From assembly GCF_023556315.2 (NCBI RefSeq), contig NZ_CP116221.1:620001-684000 (forward strand): a DNA stretch of 64,000 bases, in the 5' to 3' direction. The notes under the pieces are model-generated. The model did no database searches and was not told the origin of the DNA. It was given only the letters and a program-made list of their open reading frames with translations. The position numbers were made by a program, and so were the translations under genes. Source of the DNA: Psychroserpens ponticola. GTDB lineage: Bacteria; Bacteroidota; Bacteroidia; Flavobacteriales; Flavobacteriaceae. The first letter of the stretch is position 1, and the number at the start of each line of letters is the position of its first letter. Below, piece after piece: positions 30,001-37,020 of this stretch.

Positions 30001-31035
30001 TTTGATTTAACACCAGTTACAGATGCTGTTGATTTAATACCAGGGAGTGTTCAGGATCAGGTTTTAGATGGTCAGGATCCAGCAAATTATATATTGACTT
30101 ACTATGAGACAGAGACTGATGCCGAGTTAGGCGTTAATCCATTGCCATTTTTATATGAGAATATAGTCAATCCACAGATTATTTATGTGAGAGTAGATAA
30201 TGATACGCTGATAGATGATGGAACAGGCAATATGATAGATAGTTCAATTTGTTATGCTGTAGCCCCATTAACCTTGCAGGTGAATCCATTACCAGTATTT
30301 GGCTTAGATGATAGTTATATATTATGTGTAGATGTAAATGGAACAGAAGTCTTGAATGTTCCAGTATTAGACACAGAACTAACAACACCAAACTATGAGT
30401 TTGAGTGGAGTTTGGGAGGTACAGTGATATCAGGAGCAACAGCAGGTAGTTATGAGCCAAGTGAAGGTGGCACGTATAGTGTGACAGTGACTGATGCAAT
30501 TACGGGTTGTTCAAGCAGTGTAATGACAGAAGTGATAGAGAGTTCACCACCAACCATTACGCTTGTAGATGTGACTACAGATGCTTTTTCAGAGTTACAT
30601 ATTATAGTTGTTACCGTAACCGGATTAGGAGACTATGAATATCGTTTGGATGGAGGTACATGGCAGGATAGCAATATCTTTGTGGATGTTTCTGCAGGTG
30701 AGCATGATATAGATGTAAGAGATAGGATCGGTTGTGGTTATGTTAGTGATAAGGTTACAGTTATGGATTACCCAACGTTTTTCACGCCAAATGATGATGG
30801 TTATAATGATACATGGAACATAAAAGGTATTGCCGACCAACCTAGTGCAAAAATTTATATATTTGACAGGTACGGAAAACTAATAAAACAGATAAGTCCT
30901 ACGAGTGAAGGTTGGGATGGTAGCTATAATGGCAACCCAATGCCAACGAGTGACTACTGGTTTGTAGTAGAGTACAATGAACCTAATACCGGAGAACGTA
31001 AAGAATTTAAAGCCCATTTCACCCTGAAAAGATAA
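24028..31035 (+). CDS. Giant multi-repeat surface adhesin with T9SS type B sorting domain
   Basis: A 2335-residue secreted protein. After the signal peptide (cut near YGQ, residue 19) come a CUB-like domain (about 22-137), a PKD domain (about 140-240, with YAWDFGDS), a nidogen-like region and two Ig-like segments. Fifteen repeats of about 95 residues follow (about 613-2090). Each opens with CDD/CDx(N)DGF, often D-x-D-x-DG as in calcium-binding loops, then FDLTxKDxEI, VTYYETxxDA, PYTNxxNPQTIYVRV and TGCYxxTT. The end (about 2247-2335, TFFTPNDDGYNDTWNIKG to FKAHFTLKR) is the gliding-motility/type B sorting domain. No PorP/SprF-like partner is nearby. Probable adhesion or matrix role. Glu codon use changes inside the gene (see findings). 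Confidence 0.9.
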   Translation: MKKIITLLFIAFSVFSYGQDILMQDGTINQCTDRFFDSGGEFGTYSNDENFSLTICPTATGDAIQLSFTEFNTQLNIDVLTIYDGPDNTFPSLGSFSGGNNPGVVEATTPSGCLTIEFVSNGSGTTTGWASDIACLTPCQSIIANLDSTNPAFDVNNIVVADVNEVITFNASGTFSIDGTGATYAWDFGDSNSGTGATTTHQYATAGLYAVTLIITDTNPAGCTSTNAIDLTAQIGASGPGNPFVEAGDDIVIDCADDCTDITAEFLEIGETNTYTVSAIPFVPPFSFEGLTNSLNPNADDQWTDVENLPFDFCFFTNIETQFQVGSNGVISFDENTGGNGWQFTESLPNNSNDTLGEANILTPTHDIDPTVGNAEEIAWEIIGTAPNRVLAVSFFEVPMYSCTTSVATHMAVLYETTNVIDIYIKDKPLCTSWNDGNAAVGIQNNAGTTAFVPPGRNTGQWQATDEAWRFTPAGPSIIDFAWLDDTGAVIGTTPTLNVCPTSTTTYTAQVTYTNCNGDEVIVTDDVTVTKDVPFTVDLGPDQNLCEGDADVVLDADIASGTATYQWFANGILMSGEINPTLTVSSPNSDTYLVEVTDQSCTLTEEIVITFHPNPLINPISIYELCDDAVIDDFTEFDLSTKDAEVIGAQTDVLISYHVSQDDADNDENPLPDLFTNTVSPQTIFVRIVNANNPNCYVTTTFDLLVASGIVLTQPDDMVVCDDVSGDGFESFDLNSQTATILDGQTGVTLTYHPTQADAVSNTNGLTSPYINLTNPQTIFVRAENDSNTLCFETITFDLIVNSGPAVIIPTPLSVCDDDTDGFAMFTLSDANTEIINGQANVSVTYYETLADANTATNEIFSPYTNIVPNLQTVFVRLDDSVNGCFSTTTLDLEVVSNPTANIVTPLSVCDDDNDGFSSFELSLKDSESIGVQTGMVVTYHETESDAINGVNVLAIPYDNIVPSVQTVYIRVESGSTGCYDTVELILLVNPIPNTLSVTAYELCDYDLPGDEIEQFDLPTKDAEISDGQMVTVSYYETLSDAEGLLNPIVGLYSNTSNPQMIYYALVSTTTNCVATGSFELVVNPLPSIVVPTALEVCDDGVPDGLTSIDLTIKNQEIAPNPNYSVSYYLTQMDADLALNPLPIPYTNIVNGQIVFVRVQDINTGCYATTLLTLVVEQAPVANTPTPLEYCDADSDGFGVFTLTDADTEITSGDPALTVSYHETMADADNNVNALGSPYNNIVEDQQTIYVRVESATIATDCATIVELILIVHPTPQIEDPTPLEECDDVSADGFAQFDLRSKDLEILDGLDPLQYLVTYYEIEANAESGMNAILNPTNYTNTTAFNQMLWVRVEDTVNGCYKITTLELIVNALPVLLQPVPLELCDDNNPGDEIEAFTLEDSNSEMLNGQTGISFTYYQTQLDADNDTNPIVSPYMNTSNPQTVFVRATDDVTGCFVSTTATILLRVNPIPSPAPPTDLEVCDADNDGFEVFDLESKTLEIINGELDIAITYHETQSDADMDLNALVSPYTNIVMDEQMIYIRAENIITGCYNTSEVLIIRVLPSPEVPVDIDDYVICDTNNDGFAQFDLTTKDSEILGTQIPSDFILTYHITIGDAQSGNNPIVNVTNYTNVLNPQTIYVRLVSVLNGCVTTTGFFDIRVELPPEAIQPTPLELCDDEIADEVTVFDLTLKDNEITGGESSWSVSYYETDADAQSEINAVDAETYSNSSVNGAAANPQTLYVVVTDTDTGCVDYTTLTIRVLPNPTPSLDPDDLELCDDINPGDMEEEFDLTENEVYIINGESGVTATYHETEEDAELGLNAIVAPMAYTNTSTPQTIYVRVTNDITECYTLVTFDIIVNPLPDVVAVTDFILCELNTDGIDDFDLTLKDAEILNGQDATMFTVTYHETQTDADDLINALVSPYTNLTNPQQIFIAITNNDTGCSISTPSFNIEVQEAAEANSGMEPILEEICDDQMDDDGDLSNNSAQFDLTPVTDAVDLIPGSVQDQVLDGQDPANYILTYYETETDAELGVNPLPFLYENIVNPQIIYVRVDNDTLIDDGTGNMIDSSICYAVAPLTLQVNPLPVFGLDDSYILCVDVNGTEVLNVPVLDTELTTPNYEFEWSLGGTVISGATAGSYEPSEGGTYSVTVTDAITGCSSSVMTEVIESSPPTITLVDVTTDAFSELHIIVVTVTGLGDYEYRLDGGTWQDSNIFVDVSAGEHDIDVRDRIGCGYVSDKVTVMDYPTFFTPNDDGYNDTWNIKGIADQPSAKIYIFDRYGKLIKQISPTSEGWDGSYNGNPMPTSDYWFVVEYNEPNTGERKEFKAHFTLKR
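25866..30290 (+). repeat. Fifteen in-frame adhesin repeats (about 290 bp each)
   Basis: Successive units share the protein pattern PLELCDDxxDGFxxFDL...VTYYETxxDA...NPQTIYVRV...TGCY and clear nucleotide similarity (for example GAGTTGTGTGATGAT and CCACA(G/A)AC(G/T)ATTTATGT). Units 8, 11, 12 and 15 carry insertions. Confidence 0.88.
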
Positions 31036-31053
31036 AATGAGTTTATATAAAAT

Positions 31054-31089
31054 AAAAAAAAGCTATATGATTTCATATAGCTTTTTTTT
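31054..31089. terminator. Bidirectional terminator, adhesin / FadL-like porin
   Basis: AAAAAAAAGCTATATGA pairs with TCATATAGCTTTTTTTT, a nearly perfect stem serving both converging genes. Confidence 0.92.
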
Positions 31090-31122
31090 ATTACACTTGT
31101 ATTTAGGAGTGTATTTTTGTTT

Positions 31123-32640
31123 TTAAAGATTAAATGCTAATGTTAGAGTGATGTTCGAATTTACTGCATCTACAGTTGCAGCATTAGTTAATCCAATAGA
31201 ATACAAAGGATTGTTAATAGTTCTTTCAGCTTGATCAAATGTTAAATCTAATCTTGTGTTGCCAAAATTATATCCTAAGCCTAAAGAATAACCTGTTAAG
31301 TCACTAACAAAAGAATCGTCCACGTATGGACTTTCCTCAAAACGATATCCTCCTCTAAAACTAAATTGCTTGAATTTATATTCACCTCCAAATCTGTAAG
31401 TATTTGCAGCTTTGAATGTATTACTTATGATTTCGTTTTGAGATCTAAAAAAAGTGTCATTTTTAGGACTAAATTCCATATTCGAATAATCTCTTCTCGA
31501 ATAATCAAAACTTATTAATCCTTTTTCGCCAAATACATATGCAAGACTACCCGTAATTTTGCCAGGAGATCGTAATCTATATTCTGGAAAAACATTAATG
31601 ATATTTGGGTTTACATTTACTGTAAAGCTACCATCAACATCATCAACAAAAGTTGAAATGCCTTGAGAAGTTTCTTCAGTTATTGTAAACCATGTAGGTG
31701 AATTGTATGTAAATCCGGCTCTTAGTTCTGTAGTTAGCTTAAAAATTGCTCCTAATTGAAAAGAAAACCCATTGCCAGTAGTTAATATGTTATTTTCAAA
31801 TCCTACGTTAGTTACTAAAGAGCCAGGATTTGAATTGGTTTCTTTTAAGTATGTAGTCTTATCATAATTTATAAAATGAGTGTTTAAATTAATTCCTAAA
31901 TATAATCTATCTTCATACTGAGCTGAGGCATTAAAACTTACTTTTCCATTATATCCTCGAGCTATGTAGTCATACTGTTGATTAAATGTTCCTATAGCGA
32001 TATTTGATGTGTAAATACTATTTTCATTTGTTTCGTTAACGGGTTCAATTATAAATGACTCATAACCTAAATAAGCTTGTTGATTTCTAGAGCCATAGAA
32101 AGAACCAATTTCAGCATAAGCTTGAGAGATAGACTCACCTGTAAATCTTGATATTTCATCAAGCCTTAAGCCTTGAGCATATTCTAAAAAATAGCTATCA
32201 ATAGAATTAGTGTTACTGCCATTAGCAAACCATTGATCTTCGTGGTTAGCAGTTTTATCATAGGCAACACTTATAACAAATTTTTTCCATGAAGAACCCT
32301 TATCTGTACTTGCAAAAACAAATGCACCACCTGCTTGATGTAAATCTATATTTGAGTTTGAAGTAGAATTTCTTTTACCAAAGTATGATACATCATTATT
32401 GGTGTTAAGGTAGGATAGTGATATTGAAGCGTGACTTCTATTAAAAATTGCTGATCCAGCAGGATTTAAATTTACAGCAGACATATCACCTCCAAGAGCA
32501 CCAAAAGCACCGCTTAAAGCTCTAAATCTAGCACTACCTTGTATGTTGTCTTTAGAATATCGAAGAGCATCAGTAATATCTTGAGCGTTAATATTAGACA
32601 TAGATAAGACACCTATCATTAGTATAGTTAACTTTTTCAT
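31123..32640 (-). CDS. Outer membrane transport protein, OmpP1/FadL/TodX family
   Basis: A 505-residue beta-barrel protein. Signal peptide cut near INAQD (residue 19). The N-terminal hatch-like stretch ALRYSKDNIQGSARFRALSG, followed by GAFGALGGDMSAVNLNPAG with its NPAG motif, is typical of FadL/OmpP1 proteins, which admit hydrophobic compounds. Strands with alternating aromatics run to the C-terminal LTLAFNL with terminal-strand character. Often annotated hemin receptor in Flavobacteriaceae; that specificity is not supported here. Confidence 0.88.
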   Translation of the reverse strand: MKKLTILMIGVLSMSNINAQDITDALRYSKDNIQGSARFRALSGAFGALGGDMSAVNLNPAGSAIFNRSHASISLSYLNTNNDVSYFGKRNSTSNSNIDLHQAGGAFVFASTDKGSSWKKFVISVAYDKTANHEDQWFANGSNTNSIDSYFLEYAQGLRLDEISRFTGESISQAYAEIGSFYGSRNQQAYLGYESFIIEPVNETNENSIYTSNIAIGTFNQQYDYIARGYNGKVSFNASAQYEDRLYLGINLNTHFINYDKTTYLKETNSNPGSLVTNVGFENNILTTGNGFSFQLGAIFKLTTELRAGFTYNSPTWFTITEETSQGISTFVDDVDGSFTVNVNPNIINVFPEYRLRSPGKITGSLAYVFGEKGLISFDYSRRDYSNMEFSPKNDTFFRSQNEIISNTFKAANTYRFGGEYKFKQFSFRGGYRFEESPYVDDSFVSDLTGYSLGLGYNFGNTRLDLTFDQAERTINNPLYSIGLTNAATVDAVNSNITLTLAFNL

Positions 32641-32664
32641 ATTTAATTTTTAATTATTATAAAT

Positions 32665-33660
32665 TTACCTACGACGACCTGAACTACTTCTACTAGTTGA
32701 CCTAGAAGAGCCTGAAGATCTTGAATTACTTCTAGAACTTCTTGTAGAAGAAGAATTACTCCTTCTTGTAGATGTTGATGATCTTGTGTTAGATCTAGAG
32801 TTGTTAGAACGAGTTCTAGTAACATTACTATTTGACCTTGGTCTTATAGAATTATTAGATCTAGTTCTAGTGGTATTTCTTCTCAAAGTAGATCTAGTAA
32901 CTGAATTATTTCTTCTAATTGCAGAACTTCTCCTTGAGACAGATGTAGAATTACGACGTGTAGTATTATAATTATTTCTTCTATAGTTTGGGTTTCTATT
33001 TGAATATGCCAAATGAGAACCTCTTCTTCCAGAATTATATGCTAAGTAGCGATTGTTGTAATAATATCCACTGAATCCAGGAGGACACCAATAATTGTTG
33101 TAACCCCAACTATTATTATAACCCCAACTATTCCAGCCCCAGCCAAAACCTCCAAATCCAGTATTCCAGCCCCAATTGTTGTATCTCCAACTGTTCCAAC
33201 CATAACGATATCCCCAAGCACCATTCCATAACCATGGATCATTAAAACCCCAACCATTATCTATATAGTTAATAGTTATGTTGTTACTAGCTTGTCCCCA
33301 TCCAGCATATTCATTTTGAACATCCTCTTCTTGATTTTCGTCAGAATAATCACCTTCATAAGAGTCAATATCAGTGAAAATTACACGCTCATCATCAGGA
33401 ATATCATTATATTGATTAGCTTTTTCATTAAAATAATTTTTATAATAACTATTGTCTTCTGATGCAGTTTCTGAAGTTTCATAATCTATAGTTCTTGCCT
33501 CTTCATATGTGGTGACATCTTTATCACTTTCTCTATTACTGTAGATGCCATCGCTGTCATAACCTACATATTGATATGAACCACAAGAAGCTAAAACAAA
33601 TGTGAAGCTAAGTGCAACAAAAAATGGCAATTTCGATTTTAAGTAGTTGTTGAATTGCAT
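32665..33660 (-). CDS. Lipoprotein with Trp/Gly/Asn-rich core and Arg/Ser-rich tail
   Basis: A 331-residue lipoprotein (lipobox VLASC, Cys26). Parts in order: an acidic region (about 30-120) with NSYYKNYFNEKANQY and VIFTDIDSY; a Trp/Gly/Tyr/Asn-rich region (about 125-205) with repeated WGWN/WGYNN units; and a strongly basic Arg/Ser/Asn tail (about 210-331) with many SR, RS and TR pairs, ending SSSGRRR. It is a paralog of the gene at 33929-34804. The start matches the paralog exactly in spacing to the lipid Cys. The basic tail could bind nucleic acid or anionic polysaccharide (inference). Reverse and plus-strand ORFs inside it are low-complexity shadows. Confidence 0.8.
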   Translation of the reverse strand: MQFNNYLKSKLPFFVALSFTFVLASCGSYQYVGYDSDGIYSNRESDKDVTTYEEARTIDYETSETASEDNSYYKNYFNEKANQYNDIPDDERVIFTDIDSYEGDYSDENQEEDVQNEYAGWGQASNNITINYIDNGWGFNDPWLWNGAWGYRYGWNSWRYNNWGWNTGFGGFGWGWNSWGYNNSWGYNNYWCPPGFSGYYYNNRYLAYNSGRRGSHLAYSNRNPNYRRNNYNTTRRNSTSVSRRSSAIRRNNSVTRSTLRRNTTRTRSNNSIRPRSNSNVTRTRSNNSRSNTRSSTSTRRSNSSSTRSSRSNSRSSGSSRSTSRSSSGRRR

Positions 33661-33790
33661 GTTTGTAAATTTTTATTGTTGAACATTACAAAAATAGTTA
33701 GTTTTGTTGAACTATTTTTTTATTTAACATAATCACAATATTTGTGCCAAAACTATCTATTTAGCTGAAAATCTTATAAATATATTCATT
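33661..33790. repeat. Duplicated upstream region, copy 1 (with possible proS 5' relic)
   Basis: Shares AACATTA(C/T)AAAAAT, an inverted repeat around TTTTGTT, and ATCACAAT(A/T)TTTGTGCCAAAA with copy 2 (34805-34925). Bases after the last motif (GCTGAAAATCTTATAAATA) still resemble the start of proS (GAGTAAAAATCTTACAAGTA), although no proS follows here. Confidence 0.6.
33689..33718 (-). promoter_or_regulatory. Promoter and inverted repeat of the Arg/Ser-rich lipoprotein gene
   Basis: Reverse-strand -7 element TATTTTTG (33696-33689) lies 28 bp before the ATG. It overlaps one arm of a perfect 9-bp inverted repeat, AAAATAGTT (33691-33699) and AACTATTTT (33710-33718), a candidate operator. Confidence 0.5.
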
Positions 33791-33859
33791 ACAACTAAAA
33801 TAGATAGCAAAACATTGTATTCTGATCGAGTTATTAGTGACTTGAAAGGATTCTAAATT

Positions 33860-33898
33860 AATAAAGCCTAGATACATTTTGTATATCTAGGCTTTATT
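33860..33898. terminator. Hairpin after the second lipoprotein paralog
   Basis: AATAAAGCCTAGATA pairs with TATCTAGGCTTTATT. It lies just past the stop of the 33929 gene and fits its terminator, though the T run is short. Confidence 0.7.
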
Positions 33899-33928
33899 GT
33901 TTGTAAATGTTAAGATAATTTACAGTTA

Positions 33929-34804
33929 TTAATTTTTTGTGCTTTTGCGAACCAATGAATTAGAACCTGAGCTAGAACTATTAGTACTAGATCTTTTTAC
34001 AGTAGATGTTGAATTGCTTCTTGAATTTGATTGCGTTGAAGAATTGTTGCTACTAATATAGGATTTTGATAATAAAGAAAGATTACTTGTTTTAACTGCT
34101 TTTGATCTAGGTCTAGATCTTGGTAAATCACTAGTTGCACGCTTGGTAATTGAAGCATATTTTGGACTAGTTTTTATTCTATTAAGAACTACTTGTTGAT
34201 ATGCAGAATGTCTTTTCTTCCTTATAGGGTTTAAAAATATCATCGTATTTCTCCAAGAATTTTCACCTCTATAATCATATAAACTATTTTCAGGTTCTCC
34301 ATCCCAACCCCAATAATTCCATATTGGACCATTCCATGAATTGCTGACAGATCTCCAGTTTTTTTGATTCCAAGGAGTGTTCCAGCCTTTGTTAATCCAA
34401 CCCCAAGATTGAAGTTGCTTTGAAGTCCAAGACCAATTGGTTCTTCCAAGATTATTTATTGCAAAATCTGAATAGATGTTTAAACCAATATTATCAATGG
34501 TAACATTGTTAAATCTATTCCCACGGCCTGTGTATTGATACTGTCCAAAAAGGGTGGTTCTGCTAAAGTATTTTGCAGTGTAGGTATTTAAGTCTGTAAA
34601 ATATAATTCATCATAATTAAATGAGGTCTCATAGTCCTTTGCTTTATCATTAAAGTAGTTTTTATAATCATTCCCTAGTTCATTATCAGTTATTACATAG
34701 TTTGAGTTGAAATCTCTTGTGGAACTGCATGATGCTAAAATAAGGCTTAGGCCAAGTACAATAAAAAATTGAGGTTTTGTTTTTAAGTAGTTTTTTAATT
34801 CCAT
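33929..34804 (-). CDS. Lipoprotein paralog with Trp/Asn-rich core and Ser-rich tail
   Basis: A 291-residue lipoprotein (lipobox ILASC, Cys26). It parallels the 32665-33660 protein: NDYKNYFNDKAKDYE and LYFTDLNTY match NSYYKNYFNEKANQY and VIFTDIDSY, then NNVTIDNIG matches NNITINYID. A Trp/Asn-rich middle (about 120-175, WGWINKGWN, WNYWGWDG) leads to a Ser/Asn/Thr-rich basic tail with fewer Arg residues. The two genes and their upstream DNA derive from one duplication. Function unknown; probably surface- or periplasm-facing. Confidence 0.78.
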   Translation of the reverse strand: MELKNYLKTKPQFFIVLGLSLILASCSSTRDFNSNYVITDNELGNDYKNYFNDKAKDYETSFNYDELYFTDLNTYTAKYFSRTTLFGQYQYTGRGNRFNNVTIDNIGLNIYSDFAINNLGRTNWSWTSKQLQSWGWINKGWNTPWNQKNWRSVSNSWNGPIWNYWGWDGEPENSLYDYRGENSWRNTMIFLNPIRKKRHSAYQQVVLNRIKTSPKYASITKRATSDLPRSRPRSKAVKTSNLSLLSKSYISSNNSSTQSNSRSNSTSTVKRSSTNSSSSGSNSLVRKSTKN

Positions 34805-34833
34805 ATCCTTTGCTTTTTATTATTAAACATTAT

Positions 34834-34862
34834 AAAAATTAATTAGTTTTGTTAAACTAATT
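34834..34862 (-). promoter_or_regulatory. Promoter-proximal inverted repeat of the second lipoprotein gene
   Basis: AATTAGTTT (34841-34849) and AAACTAATT (34854-34862) form a perfect 9-bp inverted repeat around TGTT. It abuts the reverse-strand -7-like TAATTTTT (34841-34834), 29 bp before the ATG, the same geometry as in the paralog. Confidence 0.45.
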
Positions 34863-34876
34863 TCTGATTTAAAAAT

Positions 34877-34889
34877 CACAATTTTTGTG
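34877..34889 (+). promoter_or_regulatory. proS -7 region with CACAA-N3-TTGTG palindrome
   Basis: CACAATTTTTGTG is a 5+5 palindrome that contains AATTTTTG, one base from TAnnTTTG, 14 bp before the proS ATG. An equivalent CACAATATTTGTG persists at 33734-33746 in the duplicated spacer. Confidence 0.4.
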
Positions 34890-34903
34890 CCAAAAAAATA
34901 AAA

Positions 34904-36382
34904 ATGAGTAAAAATCTTACAAGTAGAGCAGAAGACTATTCAAAATGGTATAATGAATTGGTTGTAAAGGCCGATTTAGCAGAGAACTCTGCCGTACGAG
35001 GTTGTATGGTTATCAAGCCTTATGGCTATGCTATATGGGAAAAAATGCAAGCTGAGCTTGATCGAATGTTTAAAGAAACGGGGCATCAAAATGCGTATTT
35101 TCCTCTTTTTGTTCCTAAAAGTTTATTTGAAGCTGAAGAGAAAAATGCTGAAGGTTTTGCTAAAGAATGTGCAGTGGTTACACATTATAGATTACAAAAT
35201 GACCCTGATAATGAGGGAAAATTGCGCGTAGATCCGGAAGCTAAATTAGAAGAAGAGTTAGTTGTTAGACCTACAAGTGAAGCAATTATATGGAATACTT
35301 ATAAAGGTTGGATTCAAAGTTATAGGGATTTGCCTATTCTAATAAACCAATGGGCAAATGTTGTCAGATGGGAAATGAGAACACGTTTGTTTTTGCGTAC
35401 TGCTGAATTTTTATGGCAAGAAGGTCATACAGCGCATGCAACTAAAAAGGAAGCTCTTGTAGAAGCAGAATTGATGAATAACGTTTATGCGGATTTTGCA
35501 GAAAATTTTATGGCTATTCCAGTTATTAAAGGCGTGAAAACGGAAAGTGAGCGTTTTGCAGGTGCTTTAGAAACGTATTGTATTGAAGCTTTAATGCAAG
35601 ATGGTAAGGCGCTTCAAGCAGGTACATCACATTTTTTAGGTCAAAATTTTGCAAAGGCTTTTGATGTTAAATTCACTAATAATGAAGGAAAACTTGATTA
35701 TGTTTGGGCTACATCTTGGGGAGTTTCAACACGTTTAATGGGAGCTTTAATAATGACGCATAGTGATGATAAAGGTTTGGTTTTGCCACCAAATTTAGCG
35801 CCTTCACAAGTGGTTATTGTTCCAATTTATAAGACTAACGAGCAATTAGAAATTATTACAGAAAAAGCTAATAGTATCATTGCAGACTTGAAAGTAAAAG
35901 GTGTTTCTTGCAAGTTTGATAGTAGAACAACTCACAGACCAGGTGCAAAGTTTGCTCAACATGAGCTTCAAGGTGTCCCTTTGAGGATTGCTATTGGGCC
36001 TAAAGATTTAGAAAACGGAACTATTGAATTGGCAAGACGTGATACTTTGACAAAGGAAATTGTTAATATGCCTGATTTAATTTCCAAAATTGACAGTTTA
36101 TTAAAAACGATTCAAGAGGAATTATTCACTAAAGCGCTAAATTTTAGAGATGCACATATTACTGAAGTTGATGATTTTGAAACCTTTAAAAAGGTTTTAG
36201 TAACAAAAACTGGCTTCATATCTGCGCATTGGGATGGAACGACTGAAACTGAACTCAAGATTAAAGAATTAACAAAAGCTACAATAAGATGTATTCCTTC
36301 TGATGCGAAAAATGAAGAGGGAAAGTGCGTTTTTACTGGAGATTCTTCAAGTCGTAGAGTCTTGTTTGCTAAAGCATATTAA
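34904..36382 (+). CDS. proS: Prolyl-tRNA synthetase
   Basis: A 492-residue class II synthetase of the archaeal/eukaryotic-like short type (no editing insertion), as usual in Bacteroidota. It charges tRNA-Pro. Motif 1 region is [17 protein letters not shown], motif 2 [28 protein letters not shown], motif 3 [19 protein letters not shown]; the anticodon-binding domain has [19 protein letters not shown]. Diverges from the lipoprotein genes. Confidence 0.96.
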   Translation: MSKNLTSRAEDYSKWYNELVVKADLAENSAVRGCMVIKPYGYAIWEKMQAELDRMFKETGHQNAYFPLFVPKSLFEAEEKNAEGFAKECAVVTHYRLQNDPDNEGKLRVDPEAKLEEELVVRPTSEAIIWNTYKGWIQSYRDLPILINQWANVVRWEMRTRLFLRTAEFLWQEGHTAHATKKEALVEAELMNNVYADFAENFMAIPVIKGVKTESERFAGALETYCIEALMQDGKALQAGTSHFLGQNFAKAFDVKFTNNEGKLDYVWATSWGVSTRLMGALIMTHSDDKGLVLPPNLAPSQVVIVPIYKTNEQLEIITEKANSIIADLKVKGVSCKFDSRTTHRPGAKFAQHELQGVPLRIAIGPKDLENGTIELARRDTLTKEIVNMPDLISKIDSLLKTIQEELFTKALNFRDAHITEVDDFETFKKVLVTKTGFISAHWDGTTETELKIKELTKATIRCIPSDAKNEEGKCVFTGDSSSRRVLFAKAY

Positions 36383-36410
36383 TTTTTTTTCAAAAAAGTT
36401 TAGCTAGGTG

Positions 36411-36440
36411 TTGCAACATTTAAAAATAGTTGTATTTTTG
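36411..36440 (+). promoter_or_regulatory. Promoter of tRNA-Glu and rpsT
   Basis: TTG (36411-36413), 19 bp, then TATTTTTG (36433-36440), a full match. It probably drives both the tRNA and rpsT. Confidence 0.75.
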
Positions 36441-36527
36441 CATCCGCAATGAATAATTGCACGTTCATTTGAAATGTAAGTTTATCGTCTAATAAATTAT
36501 AAATTTACTATTGAATTTAAATCAAAT

Positions 36528-36599
36528 GGCCCGTTCGTCTATCGGCTAGGACGCATGGTTTTCATCCATGTAAGAGGGGTTCGATTCCCCTACGGGCTA
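36528..36599 (+). tRNA. tRNA-Glu (anticodon TTC)
   Basis: Cloverleaf seen: acceptor GGCCCGT/ACGGGCT, anticodon stem CATGG/CCATG with loop TTTTCAT (TTC at 36561-36563), and T arm AGGGG TTCGATT CCCCT. The terminal CCA is not encoded. Confidence 0.95.
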
Positions 36600-36624
36600 C
36601 AATTTTTAATAAGAAAATAATACA

Positions 36625-36879
36625 ATGGCAAATCATAAGTCAGCTTTAAAGAGAATAAGAAGTAACGAAGCAAAACGTTTAACTAATAGATATCAGCATA
36701 AAACGACTCGTAATGCTATCAAAAAATTACGTGAAATGGAAAAAGCTAAAGATGCTAATGCATTTTTACCTTCTGTTATTTCTATGGTTGATAAATTAGC
36801 TAAGAAAAATGTTATTCATAATAACAAAGCTGCTAATTTAAAGTCTAGCTTAGTGAAGCATGTTGCTACATTAAAGTAG
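36625..36879 (+). CDS. rpsT: 30S ribosomal protein S20
   Basis: An 84-residue S20 of normal length. It begins MANHKSALKRIRSNEAKRL and has the conserved helical, Lys/Arg/Ala-rich pattern, with IHNNKAANLKSSL near the end. It binds 16S rRNA early in 30S assembly. It lies 25 bp after tRNA-Glu with no terminator between, so both probably share a transcript. Confidence 0.97.
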   Translation: MANHKSALKRIRSNEAKRLTNRYQHKTTRNAIKKLREMEKAKDANAFLPSVISMVDKLAKKNVIHNNKAANLKSSLVKHVATLK

Positions 36880-36898
36880 GTTTTTCCTTAAGATTTTG

Positions 36899-36928
36899 AA
36901 AAAGCTTCTCCAATGAGAAGCTTTTTTT
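36899..36928 (+). terminator. rpsT terminator
   Basis: AAAAAGCTTCTC pairs with GAGAAGCTTTTT around CAAT, then T7. Confidence 0.92.
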
Positions 36929-36962
36929 GTTTTTAAAACTTAACTTTAAAACGTATTGCAAA

Positions 36963-36996
36963 GTAAAAAGCCTTGATAATTAAATCAAGGCTTTTA
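36963..36996 (-). terminator. rho terminator
   Basis: GTAAAAAGCCTTGAT pairs with ATCAAGGCTTTTAC with one extra base; the reverse strand ends in a T run. It lies 25 bp past the rho stop. Confidence 0.85.
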
Positions 36997-37020
36997 CAAT
37001 ATATTAATATGTTTTAAAAT

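Larger units (their letters stand above)
34805..34925. repeat. Duplicated upstream region, copy 2 (lipoprotein / proS divergent)
   Basis: The parental divergent spacer with the first codons of proS; see copy 1 at 33661-33790 for shared blocks. Confidence 0.6.

Noticed and set aside
30179-30499. 106-codon minus-strand ORF within the adhesin
   Set aside because: Antisense shadow of the conserved repeat and Ig-like region.
32643-33257. Several overlapping ORFs on both strands in the Arg/Ser-rich lipoprotein gene
   Set aside because: Low-complexity sequence stays open in several frames; only the lipoprotein frame has a signal peptide and a paralog.
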